Of a DNA stretch of 64,000 bases, positions 1 to 9,014 are shown in pieces. The stretch covers positions 124,001 to 188,000 of the forward strand of contig NZ_JAEUAN010000005.1 in the NCBI RefSeq assembly GCF_019511445.1, read 5' to 3'. A program made the translations under genes and the position numbers. Position 1 is the first letter of the stretch. Every line of letters starts with the position of its first letter. Origin of the DNA: Aliirhizobium wenxiniae. Lineage in GTDB: Bacteria; Pseudomonadota; Alphaproteobacteria; Rhizobiales; Rhizobiaceae. The notes under the pieces were generated by a model. That model was not told the DNA's origin. It did not search any database and worked only from the letters and a program-made list of their open reading frames with translations.

Positions 1-809
1 CTCAGGTCGGCCATGTTGTTCAGACCATTCACGGTGGCACGGCCGAAATAAACAGCGCCACGCATGATCTCTCGACCCGGACCGAACGTCAGGCTGTTTC
101 CGTAACGCAAACCGCAAGCGCTCTCGGCATATTGACCGGCACCGTAAAGCAGACTGCGCAGGTGGCCGATGCGGTCGGGCGTATGGTCGAGCAGGCGCGC
201 GGCGGTGCCGAGCGCTCCGGCGTCATTGTCACGGATGCAGTTGATGCGATGAGCCGTATTGAAGCCTCTTCGCGCGAGATCGGCCAGATCATTGGCGTGA
301 TCGACGAAATTGCCTTTCAGACCAACCTTCTGGCCTTGAATGCCGGTGTCGAGGCAGCACGCGCCGGTGAAGCGGGCAAGGGGTTCGCCGTGGTTGCCCA
401 GGAGGTGCGGGAGCTTGCACAACGTTCGGCCAGCGCGGCGAAAGATATCAAGACGCTGATCACGGCGTCTGGACAGCAGGTTTCTACCGGCGTCGCCCTG
501 GTCGGGCAGGCCGGCGAAGCACTGCGCGTCATCGCCAGCGAAGTGACCGAGATCAGCCGCGAGATCGACAAGATTGTCGCAGGCGCCCGGCAGCAGGCCA
601 GCGGTCTGGCTGAGATCGAGGGCACGATTTCCGAAATCGATCGAGGCACCCAGCAGAACGCAGCGATGGTTGAGGAAAGCTCGGCCTCGATCCAGCAATT
701 GGCCAGCCAAGCGAATGCACTGGAAGGATTGATGCTCCGCTTCCGCATTGTCGGCGAACCGCACACGCCTGACGTCAGATCGGAGAAGGCCGCCCGCCAC
801 GCAGCCTGA
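1..809 (+). CDS. Methyl-accepting chemotaxis protein, C-terminal part (5' end outside window)
   Basis: The frame is open from base 3 to the TGA at 807-809, giving 268 visible residues, and it continues upstream of the window. The visible part is the cytoplasmic signalling domain of a chemoreceptor. It holds the highly conserved hairpin tip ([20 protein letters not shown]), which binds CheA and CheW, flanked by long coiled-coil helices with Gln/Glu-rich candidate methylation segments. In such receptors this domain passes ligand information to the CheA kinase. The sensor domain is not visible, so the ligand cannot be inferred. The C-terminus (ending RHAA) shows no CheR-tethering pentapeptide. 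The next gene converges on it. Confidence 0.95.
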   Translation, partial: QVGHVVQTIHGGTAEINSATHDLSTRTERQAVSVTQTASALGILTGTVKQTAQVADAVGRMVEQARGGAERSGVIVTDAVDAMSRIEASSREIGQIIGVIDEIAFQTNLLALNAGVEAARAGEAGKGFAVVAQEVRELAQRSASAAKDIKTLITASGQQVSTGVALVGQAGEALRVIASEVTEISREIDKIVAGARQQASGLAEIEGTISEIDRGTQQNAAMVEESSASIQQLASQANALEGLMLRFRIVGEPHTPDVRSEKAARHAA

Positions 810-891
810 CAAGGCTTTATCGGTGCTGTCCGGCAGCCATGGAGGTTACCGCACAACGCGACATGAGGGGTGATCCACGGCCGTGCAATTT

Positions 892-1926
892 TCAGGCGCC
901 CGGTCGCCCCGTATCGCCGTGAATGATGACATTCGTGCGTGGATTGGCCCGTGATGCCTCGGCCGCGAGCACGGCCTGCTGGCGCAACTGCTGCGGTGAA
1001 AACGCTTCGGTCGCAATGGCAGCCCCCATTGAAAGCCGGATGGCGGGGGCGCCCTCGGAAGTCGCGACGATGAGGTTATCGTTGATCGAGGCCGTCAGGC
1101 GGGTTGCTATCGGCTTGATCGCGTCGCGACCGACATGGCGGAACAGGAAGGCGAATTCCGCCTTGCCGATGCGGGCAAGAAAATCGTCCTTCTTGATCGT
1201 TTTGCGGAAGATCGCAGCCGCCTTCTTGACGATCCGGGTGGCCGCAGCCTCCCCGTAGGTATCGGCAATCTCGGAAATATCGCTGACGGCGACGAGGAAG
1301 AGCGCTGTATCGCGGCTATCGTTTTCATCGGCATAAAGCGCTTCCAGCCGTTCGGTAAAGGCGGCATGGTTGGGAAGGCCGGTCATCCGGTCGCGCATCA
1401 TCACGGCGCGGGCGCCCGACACGTTCTGTTCTGCGATGGTCAGAAGATTGGCGCCGGAACGCAGGGCGGCTTCCAGTTCGGTTTCGGCCACGACGGCATC
1501 GGAAAGCGAGACGCTGAGATATTCGATTTCAGCAAGAATATCGCCGGGACCTGCGCCATTATCTTCACGAAGGCTTTTGGCGACGGCTTCCAGCGCCCGG
1601 CTGAAACCGCGCTTCTGCTCGGCGCCGCTCGCCATTTTCTCGCGCAGATTGGCAAGAATCTGGATGTCCGGATCGCGGGATTTCGGCAGGCTGCTGGCAA
1701 CGAAACCCGGCAATTGATAGCGGATGCCGATCTCGTCCAGCACAGTCTGGTTCGGTGCGACCGGAAGCGCCATGACTTCGCGGGACAATCCAACCTCGGT
1801 GCCGCAATGGGCCTCGTAAAAGAGCTCGTAATTGCGTGGCAGGCCGCTCACCTCGATGCGGGCCATATGTTGGCTGACCGCCTGCAATGTCCTGTCCTGA
1901 GCTGTCTTGCGGGCCTGGGTCGGCAT
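892..1926 (-). CDS. GGDEF-domain protein with degenerate active site
   Basis: This 344-residue protein has a helical N-terminal region (about 1-170) and a C-terminal GGDEF fold (about 175-335). The domain opening MRDRMTGLPNHAAF matches the usual DxLTGLxNRxxF. The signature loop itself reads GKAEF (residues 254-258) instead of GGDEF, so the second glycine and the catalytic aspartate are lost. No RxxD inhibitory site is evident before it. Diguanylate cyclase activity is therefore unlikely; a regulatory, GTP-sensing or scaffold role is an inference. There is no signal peptide or membrane segment. The ATG at 1926 has a strong AGGAG site upstream. The gene converges with the chemoreceptor fragment. 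Confidence 0.88.
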   Translation of the reverse strand: MPTQARKTAQDRTLQAVSQHMARIEVSGLPRNYELFYEAHCGTEVGLSREVMALPVAPNQTVLDEIGIRYQLPGFVASSLPKSRDPDIQILANLREKMASGAEQKRGFSRALEAVAKSLREDNGAGPGDILAEIEYLSVSLSDAVVAETELEAALRSGANLLTIAEQNVSGARAVMMRDRMTGLPNHAAFTERLEALYADENDSRDTALFLVAVSDISEIADTYGEAAATRIVKKAAAIFRKTIKKDDFLARIGKAEFAFLFRHVGRDAIKPIATRLTASINDNLIVATSEGAPAIRLSMGAAIATEAFSPQQLRQQAVLAAEASRANPRTNVIIHGDTGRPGA

Positions 1927-2051
1927 CCGTCGTCTCCTGATGGTTCGTGCGTCACGACGATTGATTGCGGGCGCGCGTTAACATCCGCTGAAATACGGCC
2001 ATGGATTGCAATCGAGGCTCGGATTCGTGCGAAAGAGGGTTAAGGCCCGGT

Positions 2052-2564
2052 TCACGACATCCAGTGTTTCCCGTCAGTCCGCAGGAAGGCGATCATGTCC
2101 AGCACAACGGAAGGCTGGCCGAGCGACGTCAGGATCGTATGGATTTGCCCACGGTGATGGGTCTGGTGGTTGAACACATGCGCCAGCATGCCGGCGAGCG
2201 GATCGGTAACCGGGATGGGGTTGCTGACCGGCGTGTAGGTTACCGCGCGCTCGAAATCTTCAGGCGAGAGAGATTTGGTCAGTGTGATAAACCGATCGTC
2301 TTCCGCCTCCCGCGCGGCGCGAAGCTCGGCAAAATCCTCGAACAGAATGACATTCAGTTCCATCGGCGCGGTGCCGATGCCGGTGATCCGCCGCAGCCAG
2401 ATCCTATCGGCGACCAGGAGGTGGTTGAGTGTGCGATGCGCAGAGCCGAAAAATGCGCCACGGTCGGCACGGTAATCCTCGTCGCTCAGCGCGGCACAGC
2501 CATCATAGACGCGGTTGTTGGCCCAGTGATTATAATCGGCAAGCATCTGGAAATGGCGCTGCAT
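2052..2564 (-). CDS. DinB family protein
   Basis: This 170-residue protein is a four-helix-bundle member of the DinB/YfiT superfamily. It shows the typical metal-binding histidine triad, His48 in NHLLVADRIWL and His133 and His137 in NHQTHHRGQ. Members of the family are thought to be metal-dependent enzymes, some of them thiol-dependent transferases, and many are induced by DNA damage. The substrate here is unknown. The start at 2564 is preceded by GGAGG at good spacing. It lies upstream of and in the same direction as the GGDEF gene, about 125 bases apart, so they could share a transcript, although the GGDEF gene has its own ribosome site. Confidence 0.9.
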   Translation of the reverse strand: MQRHFQMLADYNHWANNRVYDGCAALSDEDYRADRGAFFGSAHRTLNHLLVADRIWLRRITGIGTAPMELNVILFEDFAELRAAREAEDDRFITLTKSLSPEDFERAVTYTPVSNPIPVTDPLAGMLAHVFNHQTHHRGQIHTILTSLGQPSVVLDMIAFLRTDGKHWMS

Positions 2565-2715
2565 ATGATCCTCCCGCGTGACCCGTTTCGAGAATTTCCC
2601 TCTACAGCAAAGCGCATCACGCGGGCCTTATGCAATGCATGAAATCTTCTGATTGGATTGCAGCCGAATTCCTGATCATCATCAGGTTTCGAACGGATGA
2701 TTTGGAGCTCCCTGC

Positions 2716-3408
2716 ATGACCACCCGTATCCTCTATTCCCTCTGCGGTGCCGACGAGAGCCGCCCTTTCTCCCCGCATTGCTGGAAGGTGGTTCTGGCGC
2801 TGAAGCACAAGGGGCTGGATTTCATCGAAAAGCCGACGCCTTTCACCCGGATCCCCGAACTGGAGAACGGGTTTTCCAAGACCGTGCCGATCCTGCGGGA
2901 CGGTAACGAACTGATCCGCGACAGTTTCGATATCGCGCTTTATCTGGAGGAGCATTATCCGAACCGGCCGACCTTGTTCGGCGGGGAGGGCGGCAAGGCG
3001 CTGTCGCGGTTCGTCGAGCGGTTCTCTCAAAGCATCATCCACCCTGCGATCACCGGTATCGCAGTCGCCGATATCCACGACATGCTGGACGAGACCGACC
3101 GGACCTATTTCCGGACGACGCGCGAAAAGATGCTGGGCAGGTCGCTGGAGGATCTGCGCGCCGGGCGTGAGGCTGCGGTTGCCACCTTCGCGGCAAAGCT
3201 GGAGCCGATGCGTCAGATGCTGAGTTATCAGGATTTTATCGGCGGCGATGGACCGCTGTTTGCCGATTATATCCTGTTCGGCGCTTTGCAGTGGATGCGG
3301 ATCACCACCGGCGGGAATGTGCTGGCTGCAGATGACCCGGTCGCAGAGTGGTTCGAGCGCTGCCTCGACCTGCATCAGGGCGTCGGGCGCAGTGTGACTG
3401 CTGCGTGA
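2716..3408 (+). CDS. Glutathione S-transferase family protein
   Basis: This 230-residue protein has an N-terminal thioredoxin-like domain (about 1-85) with SPHCWKVVLALKHKG and the cis-proline region KTVPILRDG, followed by IRDSFDIALYLEEHYP, which corresponds to the glutathione-contacting Ser/Asp motif. An all-helical C-terminal domain follows. The long first loop and overall shape resemble the beta-etherase (LigE)-like branch of GSTs, but substrate specificity cannot be read from the sequence. GGAG lies eight bases before the ATG. It diverges from dinB across about 150 bases, which must hold both promoters. Confidence 0.88.
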   Translation: MTTRILYSLCGADESRPFSPHCWKVVLALKHKGLDFIEKPTPFTRIPELENGFSKTVPILRDGNELIRDSFDIALYLEEHYPNRPTLFGGEGGKALSRFVERFSQSIIHPAITGIAVADIHDMLDETDRTYFRTTREKMLGRSLEDLRAGREAAVATFAAKLEPMRQMLSYQDFIGGDGPLFADYILFGALQWMRITTGGNVLAADDPVAEWFERCLDLHQGVGRSVTAA

Positions 3409-3524
3409 AATTCAGGTTTGCTGCGTCACAATAGCCGGGCCCCCCTTGTTTCCGGCGCTTGGGGCGGGTAAATACCGCCAACTTTCCCCTGGCAAAGTGC
3501 CCCTGGAAACAAAGGATAGACAAG

Positions 3525-3947
3525 ATGGCGATTGAACGCACCTTCTCGATGATCAAGCCGGACGCCACCAAGCGCAACCTGACCGGCGCTATCACCAAGG
3601 TATTCGAAGACAACGGCCTGCGCATCATCGCGTCCAAGCGCGTCTGGATGTCGAAGCGCGAAGCCGAAGGCTTTTACGCAGTTCACAAGGAACGTCCGTT
3701 CTTCGGCGAACTGGTTGAAGGCATGACCTCCGGCCCGACCATCGTTCAGGTTCTCGAAGGCGAAAACGCCATCCTGAAGAACCGCGAAATCATGGGCGCG
3801 ACCAACCCGGCAAACGCTGACGAAGGCACGATCCGCAAGCAGTTCGCCCTGTCGATCGGCGAAAACTCGGTTCACGGTTCCGACGCTCCGGAAACCGCCG
3901 TTCAGGAAATCGCCTACTGGTTCGCAGAAACCGAAATCGTCGGCTAA
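3525..3947 (+). CDS. ndk: Nucleoside diphosphate kinase
   Basis: Transfers the gamma-phosphate of ATP to other nucleoside diphosphates through a phospho-histidine. At 140 residues it has the normal length. The catalytic histidine is His117 in [10 protein letters not shown], the substrate-binding [10 protein letters not shown] is at the N-terminus, and the family C-terminal segment is complete. The frame is open further upstream, but the ATG at 3525 gives the family start MAIERTF and is preceded by AAAGGA. A strong hairpin terminator follows. It is probably monocistronic, with its promoter in the 116 bases after the GST gene. Confidence 0.98.
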   Translation: MAIERTFSMIKPDATKRNLTGAITKVFEDNGLRIIASKRVWMSKREAEGFYAVHKERPFFGELVEGMTSGPTIVQVLEGENAILKNREIMGATNPANADEGTIRKQFALSIGENSVHGSDAPETAVQEIAYWFAETEIVG

Positions 3948-3968
3948 TCGCCATACGATTGATGATTG

Positions 3969-3999
3969 AAAAAGCCGGGGCTGACGCTCCGGCTTTTTT
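3969..3999 (+). terminator. Intrinsic terminator of ndk
   Basis: A ten-base perfect inverted repeat (AAAAAGCCGG at 3969-3978 with CCGGCTTTTT at 3989-3998) ends in a run of six T, starting 22 bases after the ndk stop codon. The A-run on the left arm means it could also stop transcripts arriving from the minus-strand moaE side. Confidence 0.9.
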
Positions 4000-4061
4000 A
4001 TTGTGCCTTATGTTCCAGGCCATCGAAAGCTGTATGCTAATCGCGCAAGATCAACCCGGGA

Positions 4062-4526
4062 TCACCGCCACTTGTCCTTCGCCTTGTCGTCGATGTCCTT
4101 GGCTGTGATCCATGCTCCGGACGTGCCGTCAGCCACATGTTCCTTCTTCCAGAACGGGGCCGAGGTCTTCAAAAAGTCCATGATGAAGTTGGCGCCGTCG
4201 AATGCGGCATGCCGATGCGGTGCTGCGGCAATGACAAGCACGATATTCTGGCCCGGCTCGATCCGGCCGTAGCGATGGATAGCGGTCGCGCCGGTCAGTG
4301 AAAAGCGCTCGATCGCCAGATCGGCGATCCGCTTCATCTCTGTTTCCGCCATGCCGGGATAGTGCTCCAGCTCCAGCGCCGAAAGCTTGCCCTGTTCACC
4401 GCGGCAAAGTCCGACGAAGGAGACGACGGCGCCGATATCCGTTCGGCCGCCGGTCAGGGCATTGACCTCCATTTGAAGATCGAAATCATGCGCCTGCACG
4501 CGGATGGTGGGAGAGGGGACGCTCAC
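4062..4526 (-). CDS. moaE: Molybdopterin synthase catalytic subunit MoaE
   Basis: MoaE is the large subunit of molybdopterin synthase, which together with MoaD inserts two sulfurs into precursor Z during molybdenum cofactor synthesis. The 154-residue protein has the family blocks GAVVSFVGLCRG, ALELEHYPGMAE and HRYGRIEPG, and the catalytic lysines in FLKTSAPFWKKE (Lys120 and Lys127, matching E. coli Lys119 and Lys126). It starts four bases after the moaD stop, so the two are translated together. A molybdopterin oxidoreductase is encoded later in this window at 13745. Confidence 0.97.
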   Translation of the reverse strand: MSVPSPTIRVQAHDFDLQMEVNALTGGRTDIGAVVSFVGLCRGEQGKLSALELEHYPGMAETEMKRIADLAIERFSLTGATAIHRYGRIEPGQNIVLVIAAAPHRHAAFDGANFIMDFLKTSAPFWKKEHVADGTSGAWITAKDIDDKAKDKWR

Positions 4527-4530
4527 CGTA

Positions 4531-4788
4531 TCACCCGCCGGTCATCGGTGGAAAAATGCCGATCTCGCGGGCGCCGGAAATCGCCTCGTCATGCTCCACA
4601 TGTTCCTGATTGATCGCCACGCGGATCACATCGGGAAATTCAAGCGCGGTCTCGTATTCCTCGCCCAAGCCTTTCAGATGACTCAGCAAATCGTCAACCG
4701 TCACGACGCTTTCTGGAAGCTCGACCTCCTCCTCGGCCTTGCCGATGCGTTCGCGAACCCAGGCGAAATAGATGAGATTGACCTTCAT
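4531..4788 (-). CDS. moaD: Molybdopterin synthase sulfur carrier subunit MoaD
   Basis: A ubiquitin-like sulfur carrier ending in the required Gly-Gly (FPPMTGG); the C-terminal glycine carries the thiocarboxylate used by MoaE. The 85-residue form starting MKVNLIYFAWVRERIG is preferred because a GAGGG ribosome site sits seven bases before the ATG at 4788. A longer in-frame start at 4809 would overlap pgsA by 11 bases and lacks such a site. It lies between pgsA (10-base gap) and moaE (4-base gap), clearly in one operon. Confidence 0.96.
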   Translation of the reverse strand: MKVNLIYFAWVRERIGKAEEEVELPESVVTVDDLLSHLKGLGEEYETALEFPDVIRVAINQEHVEHDEAISGAREIGIFPPMTGG

Positions 4789-4798
4789 TCTCGAGCCC

Positions 4799-5386
4799 TC
4801 AGTCAGCATCCACCAGATGCTTCACACCAGCCTTGAAGTAGTCATAGCCGGTGTAGAAAGTCAGGATCGCAGCGACCCAAAGAAGCGCGATGCCCATCTC
4901 GGTAATGTAGGGAACGACCTTGTCGCCGGCGGGACCGGCAAGAAGGAAGGCGATCGACACCATCTGGATCGTCGTCTTCCACTTGGCGACCCGCGTGACT
5001 GGCACCGAGACCTTCAGCGCAGCAAGATATTCGCGCAAGCCCGAGACGAGGATTTCGCGGCAGAGAATGGTGATCGCAGCCCAGAGCGACCAATCCTTGA
5101 TCGTCCCGTCGGCTGCAAGCAACAGCAGAATGGCCGAGATGAGCAGCTTGTCGGCAATCGGATCGAGCATTCGGCCGATATTGGACGTCTGGTTCCAGAT
5201 GCGCGCGAGATAGCCGTCGAGGTAATCGGTGACAGACGCGGCGATGAACAGCCACAGGGCCGTCCAGCGCGCCGTATCGGAGCTTTCCAGCTTACCCTCG
5301 ACGAAGAAACAGAGGACAATCACCGGTACGGCCAGGATGCGCGCATAGGTGAGAAGATTGGGGATATTGTATGCGCGGGAAGCCAT
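4799..5386 (-). CDS. pgsA: CDP-diacylglycerol--glycerol-3-phosphate 3-phosphatidyltransferase
   Basis: Makes phosphatidylglycerol phosphate from CDP-diacylglycerol and glycerol-3-phosphate in the inner membrane, the committed step to phosphatidylglycerol and cardiolipin. The 195-residue protein carries the complete CDP-alcohol phosphotransferase signature: Asp54, Asp57-Gly58, Ala61-Arg62, Gly71, Asp75 and Asp79. About five hydrophobic segments follow the usual topology. It is downstream of uvrC on the same strand, separated by a 271-base gap holding a repeat element, and upstream of moaD. Confidence 0.96.
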   Translation of the reverse strand: MASRAYNIPNLLTYARILAVPVIVLCFFVEGKLESSDTARWTALWLFIAASVTDYLDGYLARIWNQTSNIGRMLDPIADKLLISAILLLLAADGTIKDWSLWAAITILCREILVSGLREYLAALKVSVPVTRVAKWKTTIQMVSIAFLLAGPAGDKVVPYITEMGIALLWVAAILTFYTGYDYFKAGVKHLVDAD

Positions 5387-5502
5387 ATCGTACCTATGCT
5401 TGCGGGTTGTCCCCTAGTTGATGTTTTGAAAGCCAAGCGTCAACCGGTTTCGCGGCTTTTTTACAGACGATTGTGACAGGCGGGCAATTGGTCCCAGCGC
5501 AT

Positions 5503-5650
5503 CAGCCCCCCACCCTAATCCTCTCACCGTAAACGGGGCCAGAGGACATGCCCGGCTCGATGTCATCGACGGATGGAAAGGCTCGCGACTTGCGTCCTTC
5601 TCTCCGTTAAAACGGGGAGAAGGTGCCGGCAGGCGGATGAAGGGCAGCCT
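5503..5650. repeat. Rhizobial palindromic intergenic repeat
   Basis: Between uvrC and pgsA lies a non-coding block with two hairpins: an imperfect one around 5520-5545 (CCTCT...AGAGG) and a strong one at 5596-5623 (CCTTCTCTCCGT, loop TAAA, ACGGGGAGAAGG, one mismatch). The wording of the block resembles a repeat I recall from many rhizobial intergenic spaces. The boundaries are approximate. As it sits inside an operon it may form a processed or partly terminating mRNA hairpin. Confidence 0.6.
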
Positions 5651-5657
5651 CATCTTC

Positions 5658-7724
5658 TCAATTTGCCCTCGTTTCGTGAAAATGGTTGTAGACCTGCTTG
5701 GCCACGGCCTCCGAAATCCCTTCGACGGCCATGAGGTCGTTCAGGCCTGCGCGTGACACTGCCTTCGCCGTTCCGAAATGTTGCAAAAGCTTGCGCTTCC
5801 GGCCCGGTCCAATGCCGGAAATCTCGTCGAGCGGGTTCTTGATCATCTCCTTCTTGCGGCGTGCCCGGTGTGAGCCGATGGCGAACCTGTGGGCTTCGTC
5901 ACGCATGCGCTGGATGAAATAGAGAACCGGGTCGCGCGGCGGCAGCGAAAAGTCGCTTCTGCCATCGGCAAAGAACCGCTCGCGGCCTGCGTCACGATCG
6001 ACGCCCTTGGCGACGCCAATGGCGGTGACGACATCGCGAATGCCGAGTTCGTCGAGAATGGCGCGGACTGCGGTCATCTGTCCCTGGCCACCGTCGATCA
6101 GGATCACGTCGGGCCATGCGGGGAAGGCCGCATCGTTGATATCGTCGCCAGCCGTTTCCGCTGTGGCTTCGGCATTCGTGCCCGCCGAAATGCTGCGATC
6201 TGGAATACCCTCTTCCTTGATGAGACGGGAAAAGCGCCGCGTCATCACTTCCTTCATCATGCCAAAATCGTCGCCGGGGGTGATGTCGGTCGATTTGATG
6301 TTGAATTTGCGATACTGGCCCTTCACGAAACCTTCCGGCCCCGCCACGACCATGCCGCCCACGGCATTCGTCCCCATGATATGCGAGTTGTCGTAGATCT
6401 CGATACGGCGCGGCTGATAGGGCAGGGCAAATGTCTCGGCCAGCCCCTTGAGCAATCGCGCCTGCGATGAGGTCTCGGCCAGCTTGCGGCCATGCGCTTC
6501 GCGGGCGTTGGAAAGAACATGATCGACCAGATCGCGCTTTTCACCGCGCTGCGGCACGAGAATCGAAACCTTGTGGCCGGCCTTTTCGGAAAAGGCGAGC
6601 GCCAGCAACTCCTGTTCCTCGACCGTTTCGGACAGCAGGATCTGCTTCGGCACCGGCTTGTCGTCATAGAACTGCGCAAGGAAGGCGTTCAGCACCTCCG
6701 CTGCCGGCATCTGCGGATCGGCCTTCGGGAAATAGGCGCGGTTGCCCCAGTTCTGGCCGGTGCGGAAGAAGAAGACCTGGATACAGGTGAGCCCGCCCTC
6801 GTGATGGATGGCGAAAATGTCCGCCTCTTCGACGCCGGCCGGATTGATCCCCTGGTGGCTCTGCACATGCGAAAGCGCCGCAAGACGGTCACGGTAGATC
6901 GCGGCGCGTTCGAAATCCAGGTCTTCCGCCGCTTCCTGCATCTGGGTAGCGATCGTGTTTTTCACGTTCTGGCTGCGGCCCGAGAGAAAGTCCGAGGCTT
7001 CCTTGACGAGATCGGCATACCCCGCATCGCTGACCTCGTGCGTGCAGGGGCCGGAACAGCGCTTGATCTGATAGAGAAGACAGGGGCGCGTGCGGGTTTC
7101 GAATACGCTGTCGGTACAGGTTCGCAGCAGGAAGGCGCGCTGCAGCGAGTTGATCGTGCGGCCGACGGCGGAGGCCGATGCAAACGGCCCGAAATACTGG
7201 CCCTTTCGTGCCCGCGCACCACGGTGCTTCAAAAGGGCAGGGGCGCGGTGATCGCCACTAATGAGAATATAGGGAAACGACTTGTCGTCGCGCAAAAGCA
7301 CGTTGAAACGCGGGCGCAAGCGCTTGATCAAGTTCGCTTCGAGCAGCAGCGCTTCGGTTTCCGTCCGCGTCGTGACGAATTCCATATGCGCCGTCTCGCG
7401 CACCATGCGGGTGAGGCGGTTCGAATGCAGCCGCCCTTGCGCATAATTGCCGACGCGTTTTTTCAGGCTGCGCGCCTTGCCGACATACATGACGTCGCCG
7501 GCCTCGTTGAACATGCGATAGACGCCCGGAGCATTGGGCAGATGCTTGACGAATTCGGCGATCAGATCGGCGCCCTTGAGGCCGCTTTCATTCTTCAGCG
7601 CCTCGTTCCAGTCGATCGACGCCGTAATGGCGTCGGCAGCCGTATCCGGCGCCATGACGTCATCCTCGTCATCATCGATATCGTCATAGAGAACGCCGCC
7701 ATCCGGCAGCTTCTTGTCGTTCAT
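5658..7724 (-). CDS. uvrC: Excinuclease ABC subunit C
   Basis: UvrC makes both incisions in nucleotide excision repair after UvrAB has found the lesion. The 688-residue form has, in order, the GIY-YIG nuclease domain for the 3' cut ([22 protein letters not shown]), a cysteine cluster ([15 protein letters not shown]), the UVR motif that contacts UvrB, the RNase H-like nuclease domain for the 5' cut ([10 protein letters not shown] and [11 protein letters not shown]) and C-terminal helix-hairpin-helix motifs ([17 protein letters not shown]). An acidic extension of about 40 residues precedes the GIY-YIG domain. The ATG at 7724 has GGAG at the right distance; the in-frame codon 42 bases upstream does not. 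Confidence 0.97.
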   Translation of the reverse strand: MNDKKLPDGGVLYDDIDDDEDDVMAPDTAADAITASIDWNEALKNESGLKGADLIAEFVKHLPNAPGVYRMFNEAGDVMYVGKARSLKKRVGNYAQGRLHSNRLTRMVRETAHMEFVTTRTETEALLLEANLIKRLRPRFNVLLRDDKSFPYILISGDHRAPALLKHRGARARKGQYFGPFASASAVGRTINSLQRAFLLRTCTDSVFETRTRPCLLYQIKRCSGPCTHEVSDAGYADLVKEASDFLSGRSQNVKNTIATQMQEAAEDLDFERAAIYRDRLAALSHVQSHQGINPAGVEEADIFAIHHEGGLTCIQVFFFRTGQNWGNRAYFPKADPQMPAAEVLNAFLAQFYDDKPVPKQILLSETVEEQELLALAFSEKAGHKVSILVPQRGEKRDLVDHVLSNAREAHGRKLAETSSQARLLKGLAETFALPYQPRRIEIYDNSHIMGTNAVGGMVVAGPEGFVKGQYRKFNIKSTDITPGDDFGMMKEVMTRRFSRLIKEEGIPDRSISAGTNAEATAETAGDDINDAAFPAWPDVILIDGGQGQMTAVRAILDELGIRDVVTAIGVAKGVDRDAGRERFFADGRSDFSLPPRDPVLYFIQRMRDEAHRFAIGSHRARRKKEMIKNPLDEISGIGPGRKRKLLQHFGTAKAVSRAGLNDLMAVEGISEAVAKQVYNHFHETRAN

Positions 7725-8304
7725 TCCATATCTCCGCCGGCACGCGATCGGTGCCGGGCTCGCCATATCTCGAATCGAAGCCGATTGCTGCTCTCACAGA
7801 TAGTGTTCGACGGCGCGGTTTGGAAGCAGGCGCGACTGCCGCGTCTCAACCGTGATGCGTGATGAAATGCGGCCGCATTTGGGTTGTCATGCCGGTCTGG
7901 AGCTGAAAGCTTGAGGCTCGAGAAGGCATTTTGAAGCATCAGTGGCAACGGTTATTGATAGATCTGCTTGAGCTAAACTCGAACAGTAAGTGTATCTTTG
8001 TCGAGGATTGATGATTGTCATCTGGATTTGTATGTATTGACTTGGATGTTCAGGCTTGTTAAGAAATAAGAAAGAAATGTAAAAAAGTTAATGGATGAAT
8101 TAGTATTTCAGTAAGGTTAATGAATTACATGTTGCGGTGATGCAACATCAAGATTTAGCCTTCTGTGTGCCGCAAACAATTCACAATTCGGCTCTCTCAA
8201 TTCCTCAATTGCCCTCCAAATTCTCCTCAGCCAGCAGGGAACCAACTCGTCGCCACCAAGTTGATGTGACGACCTTCCCGGCAGCACTAAAAGGAGATTT
8301 ATAT
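7725..8304 (+). promoter_or_regulatory. Long AT-rich leader/promoter region of the Omp25-like gene
   Basis: These 580 bases hold no convincing gene. The part from about 7940 to 8130 is much richer in A and T than the rest of the window, as expected for a strong promoter or a bent regulatory region. A possible -35 TTGACT lies near 8037. An inverted repeat ATGTTGC / GCAACAT with a six-base spacer occupies 8129-8148. A clear AAGGAG ribosome site is at 8291-8296. The uvrC promoter must also lie near the left edge, reading the other way. Confidence 0.55.
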
Positions 8305-8943
8305 ATGCGTATCCTCATCGCAACTCTGATGGCCTCGGCTACCAGCTTCATCGCAATTTCCGCGGCCAATGCTGCTGACGCTGTAGACCAGATCCCGCAG
8401 GCACCTGTTGCTGTTGAAGAACCGGCTCCGGCCGTTGGCAACTGGCAGGGCTACTACCTCGGTGCAACCGGCGCTTACGACTGGGGTCGTTTTGGCGAAG
8501 GCGATCGTGACGGCAAGCTCGGCGGCGGTCTCTACACCGGTTACAACTGGCAGAGCGGCCAGATCGTCTACGGTGTTGAAGGCGACGTTGCCTATAACGG
8601 CGAAAAGGCCGACACCTATCCGGATCTCGAAGGCAAGGCTGGCTGGAACGGCTCGCTGCGTGGTCGCGTCGGTTACGACATGAACCCATTCCTGATCTAC
8701 GGTACGGCCGGTGTTGCCATCCAGGACAACAAGCTGTCTGACGCAACCTCGTCGGAAAGCAAGACTGCCGTCGGTTACACGGTCGGTGCCGGTGCGGAAG
8801 CTTTCGTCACCAACAACATCACGGCTCGTCTGGAATACCGTTACACCGATTTCGGTTCCAAGGACTACAACCTCGACAGCGGCTCCTTCTCGAAGGGCTA
8901 CGACGACCACAGCGTCAAGGTCGGTATCGGCGTCAAGTTCTAA
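8305..8943 (+). CDS. Outer-membrane beta-barrel protein, Omp25/RopB-like
   Basis: A 212-residue exported protein. A signal peptide (MRILIATLMASATSFIAIS, cut after ANA) is followed by a short Pro/Glu linker and then an eight-stranded barrel pattern beginning NWQGYYLGATGAYDWG and ending in a terminal phenylalanine (VGIGVKF), as the BAM machinery requires. The family includes the major rhizobial and brucella proteins RopB and Omp25/31, which stabilise the outer membrane. The start at 8305 is set by AAGGAG and the signal peptide; the open frame upstream is non-coding. It is followed directly by a strong terminator, so it is monocistronic. Confidence 0.93.
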   Translation: MRILIATLMASATSFIAISAANAADAVDQIPQAPVAVEEPAPAVGNWQGYYLGATGAYDWGRFGEGDRDGKLGGGLYTGYNWQSGQIVYGVEGDVAYNGEKADTYPDLEGKAGWNGSLRGRVGYDMNPFLIYGTAGVAIQDNKLSDATSSESKTAVGYTVGAGAEAFVTNNITARLEYRYTDFGSKDYNLDSGSFSKGYDDHSVKVGIGVKF

Positions 8944-8970
8944 TCAGTCTATAGCCCTAACAGGCTGGGG

Positions 8971-9001
8971 AAGCCCGCGGCGTGAATGCCGCGGGCTTTT
9001 T
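8971..9001 (+). terminator. Intrinsic terminator of the omp gene
   Basis: Perfect 11-base arms AAGCCCGCGGC (8971-8981) and GCCGCGGGCTT (8988-8998) with a six-base loop and a T-run ending at 9001, located 28 bases after the stop codon. Confidence 0.92.
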
Positions 9002-9014
9002 GCGTCTGGAGCCA

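Noticed and set aside
6492..7862. Plus-strand open frame of about 450 codons opposite uvrC
   Set aside because: Overlaps the complete uvrC gene in antisense and shows no domain or ribosome site.
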